64,000 nt of DNA from Sanderia malayensis (taxonomy: Eukaryota; Cnidaria; Scyphozoa; Semaeostomeae; Pelagiidae). Each line of letters starts with the position of its first letter. The stretch's first letter is position 1. The stretch lies in contig RQOL01000636.1 in NCBI GenBank assembly GCA_013076295.1, positions 186,001 through 250,000 on the forward strand, read 5' to 3'. A program made the translations under genes and the position numbers. Of the stretch, positions 21,683-33,479 are shown in pieces. The notes below the pieces were generated by a model. It saw only the letters and a program-made list of their open reading frames with translations, was not told the DNA's origin and searched no databases.

Positions 21683-24600
21683 TATCATCAGAGCACTGTC
21701 AATCTCATTGTTACTTTCCGTGATGTTGATATCTTCTTCTTCATCATCTTTTTCAGCAGAATCAAAACTTGCTTCATCTTCTTCTTCCCCACGAGATAAA
21801 AGGGCAGCATATTGAACACCCAACGCTTTTTTAAACACATCGGCACATTTTCCGAGGTTGCTCTGACATAAGTAAACCCAGGGCCGGTTCCATGGGGGGG
21901 TGTGGGGGGGTGTGACACCCCCCCAAGAATTGAATTTTAGCGATTTACTCGTAAATTTCGATTTTGGTCGGTAAATTATGTTGCGAAAGTTTATATGGTT
22001 TGTGGTAAGGTTTTTTTTAAATTGCTCGGTACATAAGAGCTTACACCCCCCGAAGAAAATTTTCTGGAACCGGCCCTGAGTAAACCCCAAACTTCTTGAG
22101 CCACTGCAAACCCCACAATTTTGGTGTGGTGTCTCGACCATCTGCAGATGTGAGAAGAATTTCCTGGAAGAAAAAATACTACTATAAGCATTGACCTAAC
22201 ACAGAGATTCAAACGAAATGTTTCTGCAAAACTGTTTCATATGCCTTTATATTTTGATTCGAAGGTACTTTCAATTGAAGGTCAATGATTGTTCTGATTT
22301 CACTCGATTCAAGACCTACGATGTACTTACAGCAATGAGGCTATCAAATCAAAATCACATGAAGTAAAGAAAGTACTAAGTAACGACAATATGCAATAAG
22401 TTACCTGATATATGCACATCAATGGAAGAGATGTGTTGCTGTAATTCACATGGCTTATCTTTGTAATGCTTGCAATATGCCTTCATTTCCTTTACACACA
22501 GGCTTAACTCCTCTTTACTTCGTTGTATGATAACATTTTTATCAACTATTTGCTTCCTTACCAAGTGAGGCAAACTTCTTTTCACCACAAAAACAAGTCA
22601 ACACAAAAAATCTAAATTGCATCAATAAAAAATACAAGCATGTATCAAGGATGTTTTTATTTCCAGTTATTCATCCACGAATTTTAGTTCTTTTTTTTCA
22701 AAATGTCTAGGAATATTTCAGCAGTCAAATGTCATATATCGGTATCCAATGAACTGTGTTTTTATTACGGCAAATATTTATGAAAAAACTCTTTACCTGC
22801 AAGTTGCAAAATTTCCACATTCTGTTTTTGAATGTTTAAATAAGTATTTACAATTCTGTTTTTTAAAAGACCAAGGGTACATTCAGCAAGCATTTGTTTT
22901 CCATTTGAAATCAACTCATTCTTTAAATACCCATGTTCTTGCAGTTGATGTTCTTAAGACTCCATCTTCTTCCTCTTCCTTTCAACTTCTTTTTGCATTC
23001 CGACCACTAGCTCGTAAACATCTTCTTGTCCTGCAAATACTCACACTATTAAAATGCATTCAGCACCTTGTTGCCGACTTTATTCAGATTTTCTCGTGTG
23101 ACTCACATGAAATTGTACTACATGCTTCATCAGTTTTGTTGCTTAATTCTTGAAGTGCACAAATTGCTTCAAGCTCCTAGTGAAGTTTGTAATACTCTTC
23201 AGTTTTCTTGCAGATTGTAGTGGATCTTTGAATCTGGAAATCTTCTAAAATAAAGCATATAAGAGACACATTCACTCGTGAATAAAAAGATAAAACAAAC
23301 AACTATCATGCTAAAATATTTTACATTTACAGACCCAATGCCTGTAAGTAAAGACAAGGTAAAACAAAGCCAATTATAGGCACGTCCCTGTACTATTTCA
23401 TGAATATGGAAATAGCAATGCAAATTTTACAGTTTCTGACTCACCTTAGCATATTGCTTAGCCAAAGAAACGGCAAAATTATCTTTCGGTGATTCCAAAA
23501 TGCTGTGTGCTCAAATGTAGCATGTACCAAAAATTCAAATGTACCATGTACCATAACAAATATTCAAATGCACCCTGTACCAAAAATTAGATAAAGCATC
23601 ACAATTCATATAATTAAAATGAATCATACCTGCAGCATTTATTTTCTTGGTAGTTAAACCACACTTGGTAAAGTAGAAAAAAAACTGTTCCATGCTTTCT
23701 CCTGTTGACAAAGCAGCGTTTTCTTGATAGGTTCCTCCCCAGACAAGCAAAAATTAATTTAAAAATTTGGACTAAAGTCAAAAAATTCAGTTTTTATACC
23801 TAGAATTTATATTTCTGAAAAGATATGTTTTATGGTGGCCATCAAAATGAATTGAGTGGCGGGCTTCAATGCAGACGGGACAAGCAAACCTATTTTCTCC
23901 AGCTTGACTTAAAATCTCATTTTTACAATATGCCCATTCTCGATAGGACTTGCCAAACATTGTAGCATGCATGGTTTCATGCTAAAAAAGAATTGTTATA
24001 TAATAAATGATCTTGATCAAACAAATGAATAGAAGTAAAACCTAAACTTTGGCAAACAAGTTGCACTCACTCGACCATAATCCTTGTATATTAATTCTAG
24101 GCTCTTTATGAATGCCGACAAAGAACTGGCAGGTGAATGATTGCTGATTGAATCCCAAAGCTCTAGCATGTCTTCCGCATAAATTGTAGTTGTCTTGTGT
24201 GGATGTCCTGGCCAAAATCCAGACTTTATCACAGTTAAAGAGCTGCTGCCTACAGCACGAAAGGAGCAGTTGTGGCAATGATACAGTATATCATTGAATT
24301 CAAAGCGACCTTGTAAAGACAAAACATAAAAATTCAATGATAAATACCAGTTTCTATCATGCAGGATTTCAAGAAAAATGTATGCTTGACACACATAAGT
24401 TATTTTCATCATCTTCATCATAATCGCATCAGCCAGGAAACTATGGTTTAACAGTCGTTGATCAGTACAGAACTTAGCGAAACATTATCGGCAGAGAAAG
24501 GTCAAAATTTCATTTAGGAAATTTAGAATTTGTCTACATCAAATCCATGAATCCCATATGGTGTAGACCGAAGGAGTTTGTTTTCCCACTAGAGCTCTTT

Positions 24601-27600
24601 CAATAATCTATTGTTCAATCACCAGTGATGATTGGTTGTTTTTGCGCTATACCAATCATTCATCTCTTTTCTGATTGGCCAATTTCGATCCTCTTCTGGA
24701 TATAATAATTTATTGGGTTTTCATTTTTGTTCTCTTTCTGACGTACTACTCCAATGAGTGTCAGACGAAAAACTTTAGTAGTTATATGTTTCGCGATGTT
24801 TCCGATTTTCAAAGCTACACATATTAATCTATGGTTTCATCCAATATCAGGAATCATTATAATGTTGCAGATTAACTATGATGATTATTATGATTACAAA
24901 TATGATCACGTGTGTGAAGTATGATTAATTTATTGACATTTAGAGTATATAGTTAGATAGGGCATTGCAAGCGAGTAGAAGGTTGTGTTTGTTGTACAAG
25001 GCCCACAAGAACATTATGTTTGTCGACAAGGTAATTAAAAAGTTAGAGATCACACATCATGGCAAGCAGCCGGATCGAATTATCTCCGTTGGGTACATTT
25101 GATCCTTATTCTGACCAGAGCAGTTTAGGCCAGCGCTGGACAGCGTGGAAGCGACGTTTTCAACTGGCATTGAACATTCTCTTGCCCAAACCAGTATTTC
25201 TGATCATACAGCTCATGCTGTCAGATTTCAACGCAAGCCGCCAAAGATACCTCAATTTTTCAAGTCCAACAAACGCGATGCGAAACTGTGTGGACATTGT
25301 GGTGGTACATGGCCTCATAACAAAAGCCCGTGCCCTGCTCAAAGTCAAACTTGTCAAACCATTTTGCTAAAGTATGTCGCAGTGGTTTCAAGAACTCTGC
25401 CCAACCCAAAAGGTTCAACCAAACACGCTGTTCGTCACGTTCTTGCAACACCCCCTGCTGCTGCTCAAGCTGAGCCAAACAACAGTAATGAAGAGTATCT
25501 GTTCACATTGAGTTTTTCTGACAAACATGCTCCCAAAGCACAAATCACGCTCAATGAGATACTCCTTTTTATGATAATTGACACTGGCCTCATAACAAAA
25601 GCCCGTGCCCTGCTCAAAGTCAAACTTGTCAAACCATTTTGCTAAAGTATGTCGCAGTGGTTTCAAGAACTCTGCCCAACCCAAAAGGTTCAACCAAACA
25701 CGCTGTTCGTCACGTTCTTGCAACACCCCCTGCTGCTGCTCAAGCTGAGCCAAACAACAGTAATGAAGAGTATCTGTTCACATTGAGTTTTTCTGACAAA
25801 CATGCTCCCAAAGCACAAATCACGCTCAATGAGATACTCCTTTTTATGATAATTGACACTGGTGCTTCAATTAATATCTTGATGAACACACCTATAAGAA
25901 GTTTCAAGAAATTAAAGAAATTGCTTTAACGCGTGGAAAACCCGTATTTTTGCTTATGGTGCTGCCAACCAGTTACCGGTGCTTGGAACATTCGAAGGAA
26001 CTTTCGAATCGGATTCTTGTTACACAGTATCACCTGCTCATGTAGTCACTGGAAATCAGGGATGTTTGCTGAGTTATAACACCGCCTCTGCACTGGGTCT
26101 TATTCAAGTCAAAGTGAACACGGTCAATGAGCAACAACAGCAACTTTCACATGAAAAGTTACTTTCAGAATTCGCTCACATTTTTAATGGCATTGGTGCA
26201 TTAAAAGGTTTTGAAGTTGCGTTACACATTGACCCTACAGTACCTCATGTTGCCCAACCAGCTAGACATATCCCATTTCACATGATGCAACAAAAAGTAT
26301 CTACCGCTTTGAGAAAACTCGAGGAACAAGGCATTATAGAGAAGGTTGAAGGACCAACACCATTTGTTTCGCCGCTGGTAATCACACCTAAAAAGGATGG
26401 TGATATATGCCTCTGCATGGACATGCGTATGGCCAACACAGCAATTCAGCAAGAACGACACCCTTTACCCACAATGGACGATTTAATTCATGCCATGAAT
26501 GGTTCAAAAGTGTTTCTGAGTTAGATTTACGCTCTAGATATCATCAATTGACACTTGCGAAAGAAAGCAGATACATAACAACATTTGCAGCACACCAAGG
26601 ATTAAGGCGCTACAGGAAACTCAACTTCGGAACAAATTCCGCAAGTGGAGTTTTTCAACATGTGATTCAGGAGCAGATCAAGGACATTCCAGATTCGCTG
26701 AACATAAGTGATGACATCATAGTGTTTGGAAAAACTCAAGCAGAGCACGACAATGCAGTCCGGGCAATTTTTTAACGCCTATCTGACAGAGGATAGACGC
26801 TGAACAAAGAAAAGTGCGAGTTCAATCGCAGCAAGCTCACATTTTTTGGACTCGTTTTTCAAACGAAGGAATCTCACCCGATCCTACAAAAGTCAGTGTG
26901 ATTCATAGCGCTCCTCCGCCATCTTCCGTCAAAGATGTGAAAAGTTTTCTCGGCATGGCCACCTATTGTTCAAAGTTTATCCTAAACTTCAGTGATTTAC
27001 CGCAGCCTCTGTGAAGTTTCACAAAGAAGAACGCTCCCTTCTGCTGGACTCCGACACACACAAAGGCATTTTGCAACATTAAATCTGCCCTCACAAGCAA
27101 CACTGTCATGGCTTACTTTGATCAAAGCAAAGACACTGAGTTTGTTACTGACGCATCACACGTTGGACTATCTCCTATTTTGTTACAACAAACACCAGGT
27201 ATACATGGCAGGAAAATTGTAGCTTATGTCAGCCGTTCACTGTCGGATGTTGAGAGAAGATATTCTCAGACAGAGCGTGAAGCCCTAGCTATCGTGTGGG
27301 CAATCAAGAAACTCCATTTGTACCTCTTTGGTGGTCATTTCACGCTCATAACCGATTGCAAACCCGTTGAGATGATTTTTGGCAATCCACAATCCAAACC
27401 GCCTGCCAGAATCGAACGGTGGAATCTCAGATTACGGGAATACAATTTCGAGATTCAATACATGAAAGGTCTTGACAACCCTTCAGATTATCTCTCGAGT
27501 AATCTTCGAAAAGAAGATTCGGATCAGCACATTGACAATCATGCGGAGCAATATCTTCAATTTTGGACAACTCATGCTGTCCCCAAAGCGATGACTCTGG

Positions 27601-30560
27601 ACGAAATCCAGACAGAAACAAAGTTGAACAAAACATTGCAACACATTGTAAACACAATTCGTACAAACAACTGGAAATATCTTGCAAAGAAACCTGCAGA
27701 CCTTGACGAAGAAATCTCGTTTCGGGAGTTACAGTTATTCGCTCAGATTCAAGACCAATTAACCATGGACGATGACAACAGTGTTATTTTGCGAGGATCT
27801 GCATTGTTTTGCCCTCCAAACTTCGCAACAAAGCTATTCACATTACACACGAAGGACACGAGGGTTTAGTCAAAACCAAGCAGTTATTACGTGAGAAAGT
27901 TTGGTTCCCTGGCATCGACAACACGACCAAACAAGCACTTGAACACTGCCTTCCCTGTCAGGCCAGTTGACCCAAAAGTCGCCCGGAACCTTTGAAAATG
28001 ACTGCTCTGCCTCCCGAGCCGTGGCACACCATTAATATTGACTTCTGTGGCCCGTTCCCAGGAGGAGAATATTTATTAGTCATAATTGACGCATACAGCC
28101 AGTTCCCTGAAGTGGAAATTGTTTATTCAACATCAGCCAATACGACAATACCAAAACTGGAACACATTTTTGCAATGCACGGTATACCCCAACTGATAAA
28201 GAGTGACAATGGTCCTCCGTTTCCTGGACATGAATTTTACAAGCTCATGCAAGAAATGGGAATAAAGCATAGGCCAAGCACACCATTGTGGCCTGAAGGT
28301 AACTCGGAAGCTGAATGCTTTATGAAACCAATCGTGAAAGCAATTTCGACTGCTCCCAATGAAAACAAAAATTGGAAACACGCAATCTTCAAGTTTTTAC
28401 TCAATTATAGAGCAACGCCACACTCTATGACTGAACACTTACCAGCCGAACTTTTGTACAACCGTAAAATACGTACAAAACCCCAGCTCGTTGCAGTACC
28501 AAGTGAACTTGATCAAGAAACAAAGGAGAAGGATGCACAAGCAAAAACGAAAATGAAAGAAAGTGTGGACGTCACGTCACATCCAAAATGTTCAGACATC
28601 AAAGTTGGAGATCTTGTTGTTATCAGAGAACCCAAACAGAACAAACTCTCGTTGAAATTCAACCCGTTGCCTTATACAGTTGTCGTACGTAAAGGCAGTT
28701 GTGTAACAGTGCATCGCGATGGACATTATGTCACAAGCAACATTTCGTTTCTGAAGAAACTGTCCGACAAATTGAAACATGGAAGTGATGGAGAGGATGA
28801 CGATAAGTATGATTATGGTGATGACCCACAGACAGCAGTATGTGAACCGGAACCAGAACAAAATCATTATGCAGTGAGAAATAGACACAATGTGCAGAGA
28901 TACGGACAGAACATATATGATAAGTAATTTTCCATTTGTTTTATATTTGCAGTAATGATAACAATAATTTTGTGCATATTCAAAAAAATATATTTGCATT
29001 AATTGTATAGAGACAATTCATTTAAAGTAGGGAGAGATATAATGTTGTAGATTAACTATGATGATGATTATGATTACCAATATGATCACGTGTGTGAAGT
29101 ATGATTAATTGATTGACATTTAGAGTTTATAGTTAGATAGAGCATCACAAGGGAGTACAAGGTTGTGTTTCATAAACGTGTCGTTCATCTTACAAGCTCT
29201 GAGTTCTGTAACTTAGCTAAGGCCCACAAGAGTATTATAATCATGAGTGAAGTTGGACAGGGCAAAAGAACAATAGAGATATGTGGCATTTATACCAAAT
29301 GCCTTTTTGGATTCTGCTCAGCTCCAAATCATGAACATATGACTAAAGTTGTCAAACTATGACTATATTTACTTGCAAATAAAGAAAATTACAAACCTTT
29401 AGCAGTGACAATAGTTATTATAGTATCTACACAGATCTTTGATAAAGTGCCATGCTCTTGGCATTTTGGACATGGATCTGGGTAATAAACTGGCAAAGGT
29501 CTTTCTACAAGGCAATATCAAAAGCAAGATAAAAAAGCATCAGGTCACATCCTATCTCATGCTAATTCAGGAAATGGATGTTTCTAAACATCATAAAAAC
29601 TTACCTGCATAACTTAACTGATCATCCTCATCCAGGGTTTGCCTGTTGCTGATACTTTCAAAGTATCCAGACTTCCAGATCTTTCTATCATGGAAAGGGA
29701 ATTCCGAATGCAATTTTTTATCACAGACAACACATAAAATCTTTCTACATGAGATACAATTGGTTTGTAATCTCTTTCCACAGTCTTTGCATCTGGAATC
29801 AGGCTTTGGAATGCTGTTCTTAAAAATCTCACAGCTAAAAACGTAACTTCGTGCTGATGACCAGTTCTGAGAAAGTACGTGCATTCTCTGCTCCCGTTCT
29901 GATCTAGGCTTTGGGAAAGTATTTTCAACAGAACTAAGCTCAGTTTGTTGTTCTTCAAGCGTCTTTGGATCAGTTGAACCATGATCTAAATCAATATTTA
30001 TAGACAATTCAAATTCCAATTAATAAACTCAACATAAAGCTACCTAAATATTGCACAAACCAAATGTTATGCCTACATACCACTTATGCTATTGTCATTC
30101 ATCATTTCATCCATCGAATCATCCTATAGATCAACATTTTCAACTGAAAGGCTTGTCGATGAGCCAGCTTGATCTGCATAAAAATGAAAAGTATGCATTA
30201 CAGCCATTTATATATAAACAAATGTATGACATGCATGAGTATAACATAATAAACATCCCTGCATGGTAAGGAAAATGTTCAGATTACATAACTTGTTATC
30301 TTACCCAAATATTCAAAGCATTTCAAGATCTGATCCTTTTTTGCCCGTCTCTGAATAAAAATTTGCATTTAGAATTTTTCTTTAAAAATTACGTGCCAGA
30401 AAAATCTGTCAATAGAATTACCTTATCAAATATAACAGCAGGACTTCAAGGCTATTTAAGATCATCACAAAGCAAGAAACATACTTACCTTTTTCTTCTG
30501 CTCCCTTATTGTCTTTTACTCCATTCAATAAAGTAAGTTTTACTAACTTCAATCGAAGCT
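21683..30560 (-). CDS. KDZ-type transposase gene with CxC cysteine clusters, multi-exon
   Basis: Minus-strand exons with good splice signals: about 30560-30489 (KLRLKLVKLTLLNG); 30350-30306 (RRAKKDQILKCFEYLG); about 30171-30080 (Asp/Met/Asn-rich, one TAG); 29985-29605 (CKDCGKRL...CISCRKILCVVCD, HSEFPFHDRKIWKSGYFESI); 29508-29398 (YYPDPCPKCQEHG); 24310-24071 (FNDILYHCHNCSF, IKSGFWPGHPHKTTTIYAED); about 23982-23801 (FACPVCIEARHSIHFDGHHK); about 23743-23630 (STGESMEQFFFYFTKCGLTT); 23497-23445; then less certain exons to the stop at about 21683 (LGKCADVFKKALGVQYAALL, acidic tail). The paired CxC clusters, GFWP segment, H-x-DG and GE-x-ME-x-F motifs fit KDZ (Kyakuja-Dileera-Zisupton) transposases. 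An intron holds a complete gypsy element and the last exon a MITE, so it is probably old and perhaps inactive. Confidence 0.6.
21879..22078. mobile_element. 200-bp hAT-type MITE with 8-bp target duplication
   Basis: Termini CAGGGCCGGTTCC and GGAACCGGCCCTG are perfect inverted repeats. The flanking octamers 21871-21878 and 22079-22086 are both AGTAAACC. The CAGGG-type end and 8-bp duplication are typical of hAT elements. Runs of G/C lie just inside the ends. It sits in the last KDZ exon; removing it restores the local frame (KKFGVYLCQ). Confidence 0.85.
24657..24827. repeat. Dispersed repeat, copy B
   Basis: Second copy of the repeat at 15241-15404, ending 30 bp before the gypsy insertion site. 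Confidence 0.6.
24863..25014 (+). repeat. 5' LTR
   Basis: Starts TGTTGCAGATTAACTATGATG and shares ATGATCACGTGTGTGAAGTA and the ending GGCCCACAAGA with 29043-29235. It is about 41 bp shorter than the 3' LTR because of a gap after GGTTGTGTTT. Confidence 0.7.
25059..25928 (+). pseudogene. Truncated gag and start of protease (Ty3/gypsy)
   Basis: The N-terminus ELSPLGTFDPYSDQSSLGQR is typical of this gag group. The frame then jumps to a Cys knuckle (CGHCGGTWPHNKSPC), so most of gag is deleted. Positions 25311-25585 repeat as 25586-25860, a unit of 275 bp that shifts the frame. The second copy leads into the protease active site IIDTGASINIL; the frame then breaks near 25928. Confidence 0.7.
25311..25860. 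repeat. 275-bp tandem duplication inside gag/protease
   Basis: Two almost identical copies in tandem, with GG shared at the breakpoints (TGGCCTC start, ACTGG end). Not a multiple of three, so frame-breaking. Confidence 0.85.
25979..28927 (+). pseudogene. Pol remnant: RT, RNase H and integrase (Ty3/gypsy)
   Basis: RT starts in 25979-26524 (EEQGIIEKVEGPTPFVSPLV), stops at 26522, then continues after a shift with ELDLRSRYHQL and NISDDIIVFGKTQAEHD, where the active site is S-D-D in place of the usual Y-x-DD. Further breaks occur near 26775 and 27010. RNase H (27108-27869) has FVTDASHVGLSPILLQ and QTEREALAIVWAIKK. The integrase HHCC zinc site (H..H near 27855, CLPC near 27950) spans a stop. The core (27992-28927) keeps D, D and E in INIDFCGPF, IKSDNGPPF and EGNSEAE. 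The C-terminus is acidic. The integrase core and RNase H are each intact, but the polyprotein is not. Confidence 0.8.
29023..29042 (+). promoter_or_regulatory. Polypurine tract before the 3' LTR
   Basis: AAAGTAGGGAGAGATATAA directly precedes the 3' LTR start (TGTTGTAG), the expected place for plus-strand priming. Confidence 0.5.
29043..29235 (+). repeat. 3' LTR
   Basis: Homologous to 24863-25014, with about 41 extra bases (CATAAACGTGTCGTTCATC...) before the shared AAGGCCCACAAGA ending. Confidence 0.7.
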
Positions 30561-30970
30561 TCACGAAATCTCTATAATACTAAAATCTGAGCGGTAAAGG
30601 TGCCCGGATCAAAGACGCTCAGTCGCGAGTTTTGTCCGACCCGTGTTCAGAATCTGGCTGCTCTATTTATTTCCAAGACCACTCACAAATTTTTCATCTA
30701 CCGGGTTTATTTGCATAACCTTTTTGCTTTTTCGAAAATCCTTTTGGTTTTCGAGATATTTCCAATTTTCTACCTTGAAAATTCTTTGTGGTTTGTTTAC
30801 CCGTAACAAGGCCTTTCTCTTTCGTGTGGGAGCATGGAGTGTGTGCTGTTCTTTTGCCTTTAGTTTTCCGTGGGGGGGGGCATGTCCAGAGCTTTGAGGC
30901 CTACTGAAACTTTTGAATAGAACACCACGTGTTGTGCTCAGCGACCCCCTGACACTTACGGCCTATGGAT
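30561..30970. other. Region between the KDZ 5' end and the BEL/Pao remnant
   Basis: No motif-bearing frame. It holds T-rich stretches, a G run (30866-30880) and possibly the KDZ promoter. Confidence 0.4.
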
Positions 30971-30974
30971 GATG

Positions 30975-33419
30975 TTATGTTTCTGGAAAGATTGATGGTG
31001 CGTTGTTTTGGGTTGCTGAGTCTTTTCGAAACAATGAAACCCTGTTACGTTTCGGACTCATCCGATCATGTCCTTGGTTACCGCGGCCTTTGATTGGCGA
31101 GGAAAGTGTGCAACTGATTATTGATTTTCGAATTTGGGATGGGCAGGCAAACCGAATGGATTTTTTCGTTAGATGCAATGAGATGCCATCTTGCTTCAGA
31201 AACCTTTTTCATTCCTGCAATGGTTACGCTCTCTTTGTCTTCACTCATCGTCTCAGGTTGGTCTTCTCCGGAGATGACAATACCTTTCAACTGGAATTCT
31301 CCTTTGCTGACCACGTGTTTGAGTTCTTGAGAACGTTGATGAGCAAGCTCAATGGATTCTTCTCCACTGACACAATCATCTACTTAGGTATTATTCAAGA
31401 CGATATTGGATGCTTCAGGCATTGAGTCTGATGACATCCTTGCGATCTCTTGAAGTGCGTGCTGTGAATGATATCCAGCTAATCGAACACCATAAATCAA
31501 CATCTTCGTCACCTTTTCCTCAGGGATCTCTCGTGGATCAAGATCCTGTTGCCATATATAGTGTTGATAACACCATTGATCTTCACTTGGTTTGAGGGTG
31601 CTGTACATCTTACTGTTACCAGTTGTGAATGCGGCTCTGTGAATCTTACAGCGTACTTTAATTTCTTGCAGACGGTAGAGATTGTTACGTCCTTTGGCGA
31701 TGACGTCATTGAGACTGAAGCCGGCCGATGTGGGAGAAGAAGCATCGTATACAACTCTGCAAGGGGTACTGATTGATCCAGGCTTCCATACTGCTCACCA
31801 AGGGATGTAGTGTACGATTTGAGTCTGAAGCATCTGTTGAATGTGGACTGGCAGATTCTATTCTATGTATGGCAGATCCAAGATTCTGTAACTTCTTCTC
31901 TGAATTGATGACATCCTCTTTTTCCTTGATGTTCCCGACTTTGTTTAGTTTGCGAAGTTGTTGTTGATATACTTCTCCTTGTTGGGTGCGAGCTTGACTT
32001 GGGGATCATGAGTAAATGGAAGGTTTGCAGTGATGATGTTTGCTTCTTCGTTGATATAAATTGATTCGTTGCTAAGGTCTTTTTCAGCCTCCTCTTTGAT
32101 CCTGATATTCTCGGTTGAACCATGACTCTTACAATCCTTGCAATTGCAACAATTGACACATCTGTAGAGAATCTCGCTTCTGGCTCTCTCTGCAATGTCG
32201 AAGAGGTTTTTACAATTGCGATACACAGTGTTGGTTGTCGGATGGATGTCGATGTCCAGTTCATCATTCTTGAACCCGAATGCTGACAGGGATGCATAAC
32301 TTGTCAAAGATAGTCCTTTGCTGAAGAGTGTGTTGTAGAACTTCTTGTGGATCTCGTCGAAGAATGCATGTGAACCCTCAATAACTCCCCTTCCATTGAC
32401 GCTGTTGAAAACAGACTCGTATATTGATAAGCCTTCTGATGTTTGGAAGACAAGTTTGGGATGAAAGCGCAAGTACATGACACCAATCAAGATGTCAATG
32501 TCACCTCCAATTGATTTTGCAAGTGATGGAAGTGTTGAAATATCGGCCATTGATGCATAGGCTTTGTGAAGTTCAGCTGCTGCAGATGGCAAAGGGTACA
32601 CAGGGAAGGTTTGAGTGATCTGGTTGAGACAAATTACCGACAACGGAACCATTTGGCCATTCTGAAGCGGAAGATTGACTGAGTAGATACCATGGGACGA
32701 TTGTGCTGTGGTTCCAGCGACACCACCAATGTTGACACATCCATTGAATATTTTCGTGGCATACAATCACAATCTGTCTATGGCAGCTTTGCGGACAACG
32801 AAGTCACTGCATCCATTATCAAGGAATATAGTGAATGGTTCATCATTGATAATAATACGTTGCAATAGGTAGATGCCAGTATTGGGAGTGCTAAGATGGC
32901 ATTCGGCGCGGAAAGAAACTCGGATTTCCGTTGCAAAATTTGGAAGATGTTGCTTGTTGGTGATGTACTGATTCTTGTACGTCTCAAGGAGCGTCTTGTT
33001 ATCTTCTGTGTCTTTATGATCTTCACAGACTAACACATGCTTCTTGGCCATCCATGATTGATGGCTGGGGTGCTTTCCACCAAAGCCTTGTTGGCATCTT
33101 CCATCTCAATGCTTGCCTTTTGCTGCTTTTGCTCCTGGAAGAAGGCACTGGAAACAAAGTCCTTTGCGCTTGAGTTTTGACAATCGTTCACGGGGAGTCT
33201 TGTCGACAAAATTCTGGCATGAAAAATATTGTGTGACAAACCAAAGGACCATGTGACCATCTTGCCCCATGGTCCTTTGGTTTGATTGTGCTCAAAGGAA
33301 CACTTGCCGTCGCAGAAGTAGCAGATTGGTTCTGGATCTTGGGCTGGTGGTGAATGATGACTTCCATATCTGGGGGGCTTGGACCAGGGAGCCCGAAGGG
33401 TGGGAGGAGAAACGCACAT
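30975..33419 (-). pseudogene. BEL/Pao pol remnant: zinc region, protease, reverse transcriptase
   Basis: 33419-33030 holds a gag/pol linker with CYFCDGKCSFEH. Next come KKHVLVCEDHK and ILDNGCSDFV-type protease text (seen as FLDNGCSDFVVRKAAIDRL near 32790). 32766-31945 covers LPSLAKSIGGDIDILIGVMY and YRCVNCCNCKDCK, a Cys-rich block typical of BEL/Pao pol. RT follows in pieces: PCRVVYDASS, KMYSTLKPSEDQWC, KMLIYGVRLAGYHSQHAL. At about 31386 the YVDD active-site Tyr codon is a TAA stop (then VDDCVSGEESIELAHQRSQ). GEFQLKGIVISGEDQ and KESVTIAG follow. RNase H and integrase are not recognised. Confidence 0.75.
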
Positions 33420-33479
33420 TAGTTTTGTTGCTCTATGTCAGATGCGGGGATGAGATTGAGATTTTGATGAGATTTTGAA

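Larger units (their letters stand above)
24863..29235 (+). mobile_element. Ty3/gypsy retrotransposon with both LTRs
   Basis: LTRs at 24863-25014 and 29043-29235 flank gag, protease, RT, RNase H and integrase in Ty3/gypsy order. Flanking TATAA at 24858-24862 and 29236-29240 fits a 5-bp target duplication. The element is under 4.4 kb because most of gag is missing, and it carries frameshifts, stops and a 275-bp tandem duplication. It lies in an intron of the KDZ gene on the opposite strand. Confidence 0.8.

Noticed and set aside
22749..23153. 134-codon plus frame, Leu/Phe-rich
   Set aside because: Antisense to KDZ exon and intron sequence and without motif; compositional.
31003..31776. Plus-strand frames of 60-140 codons opposite the BEL/Pao RT
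   Set aside because: They are antisense shadows; the minus strand carries recognisable RT motifs.
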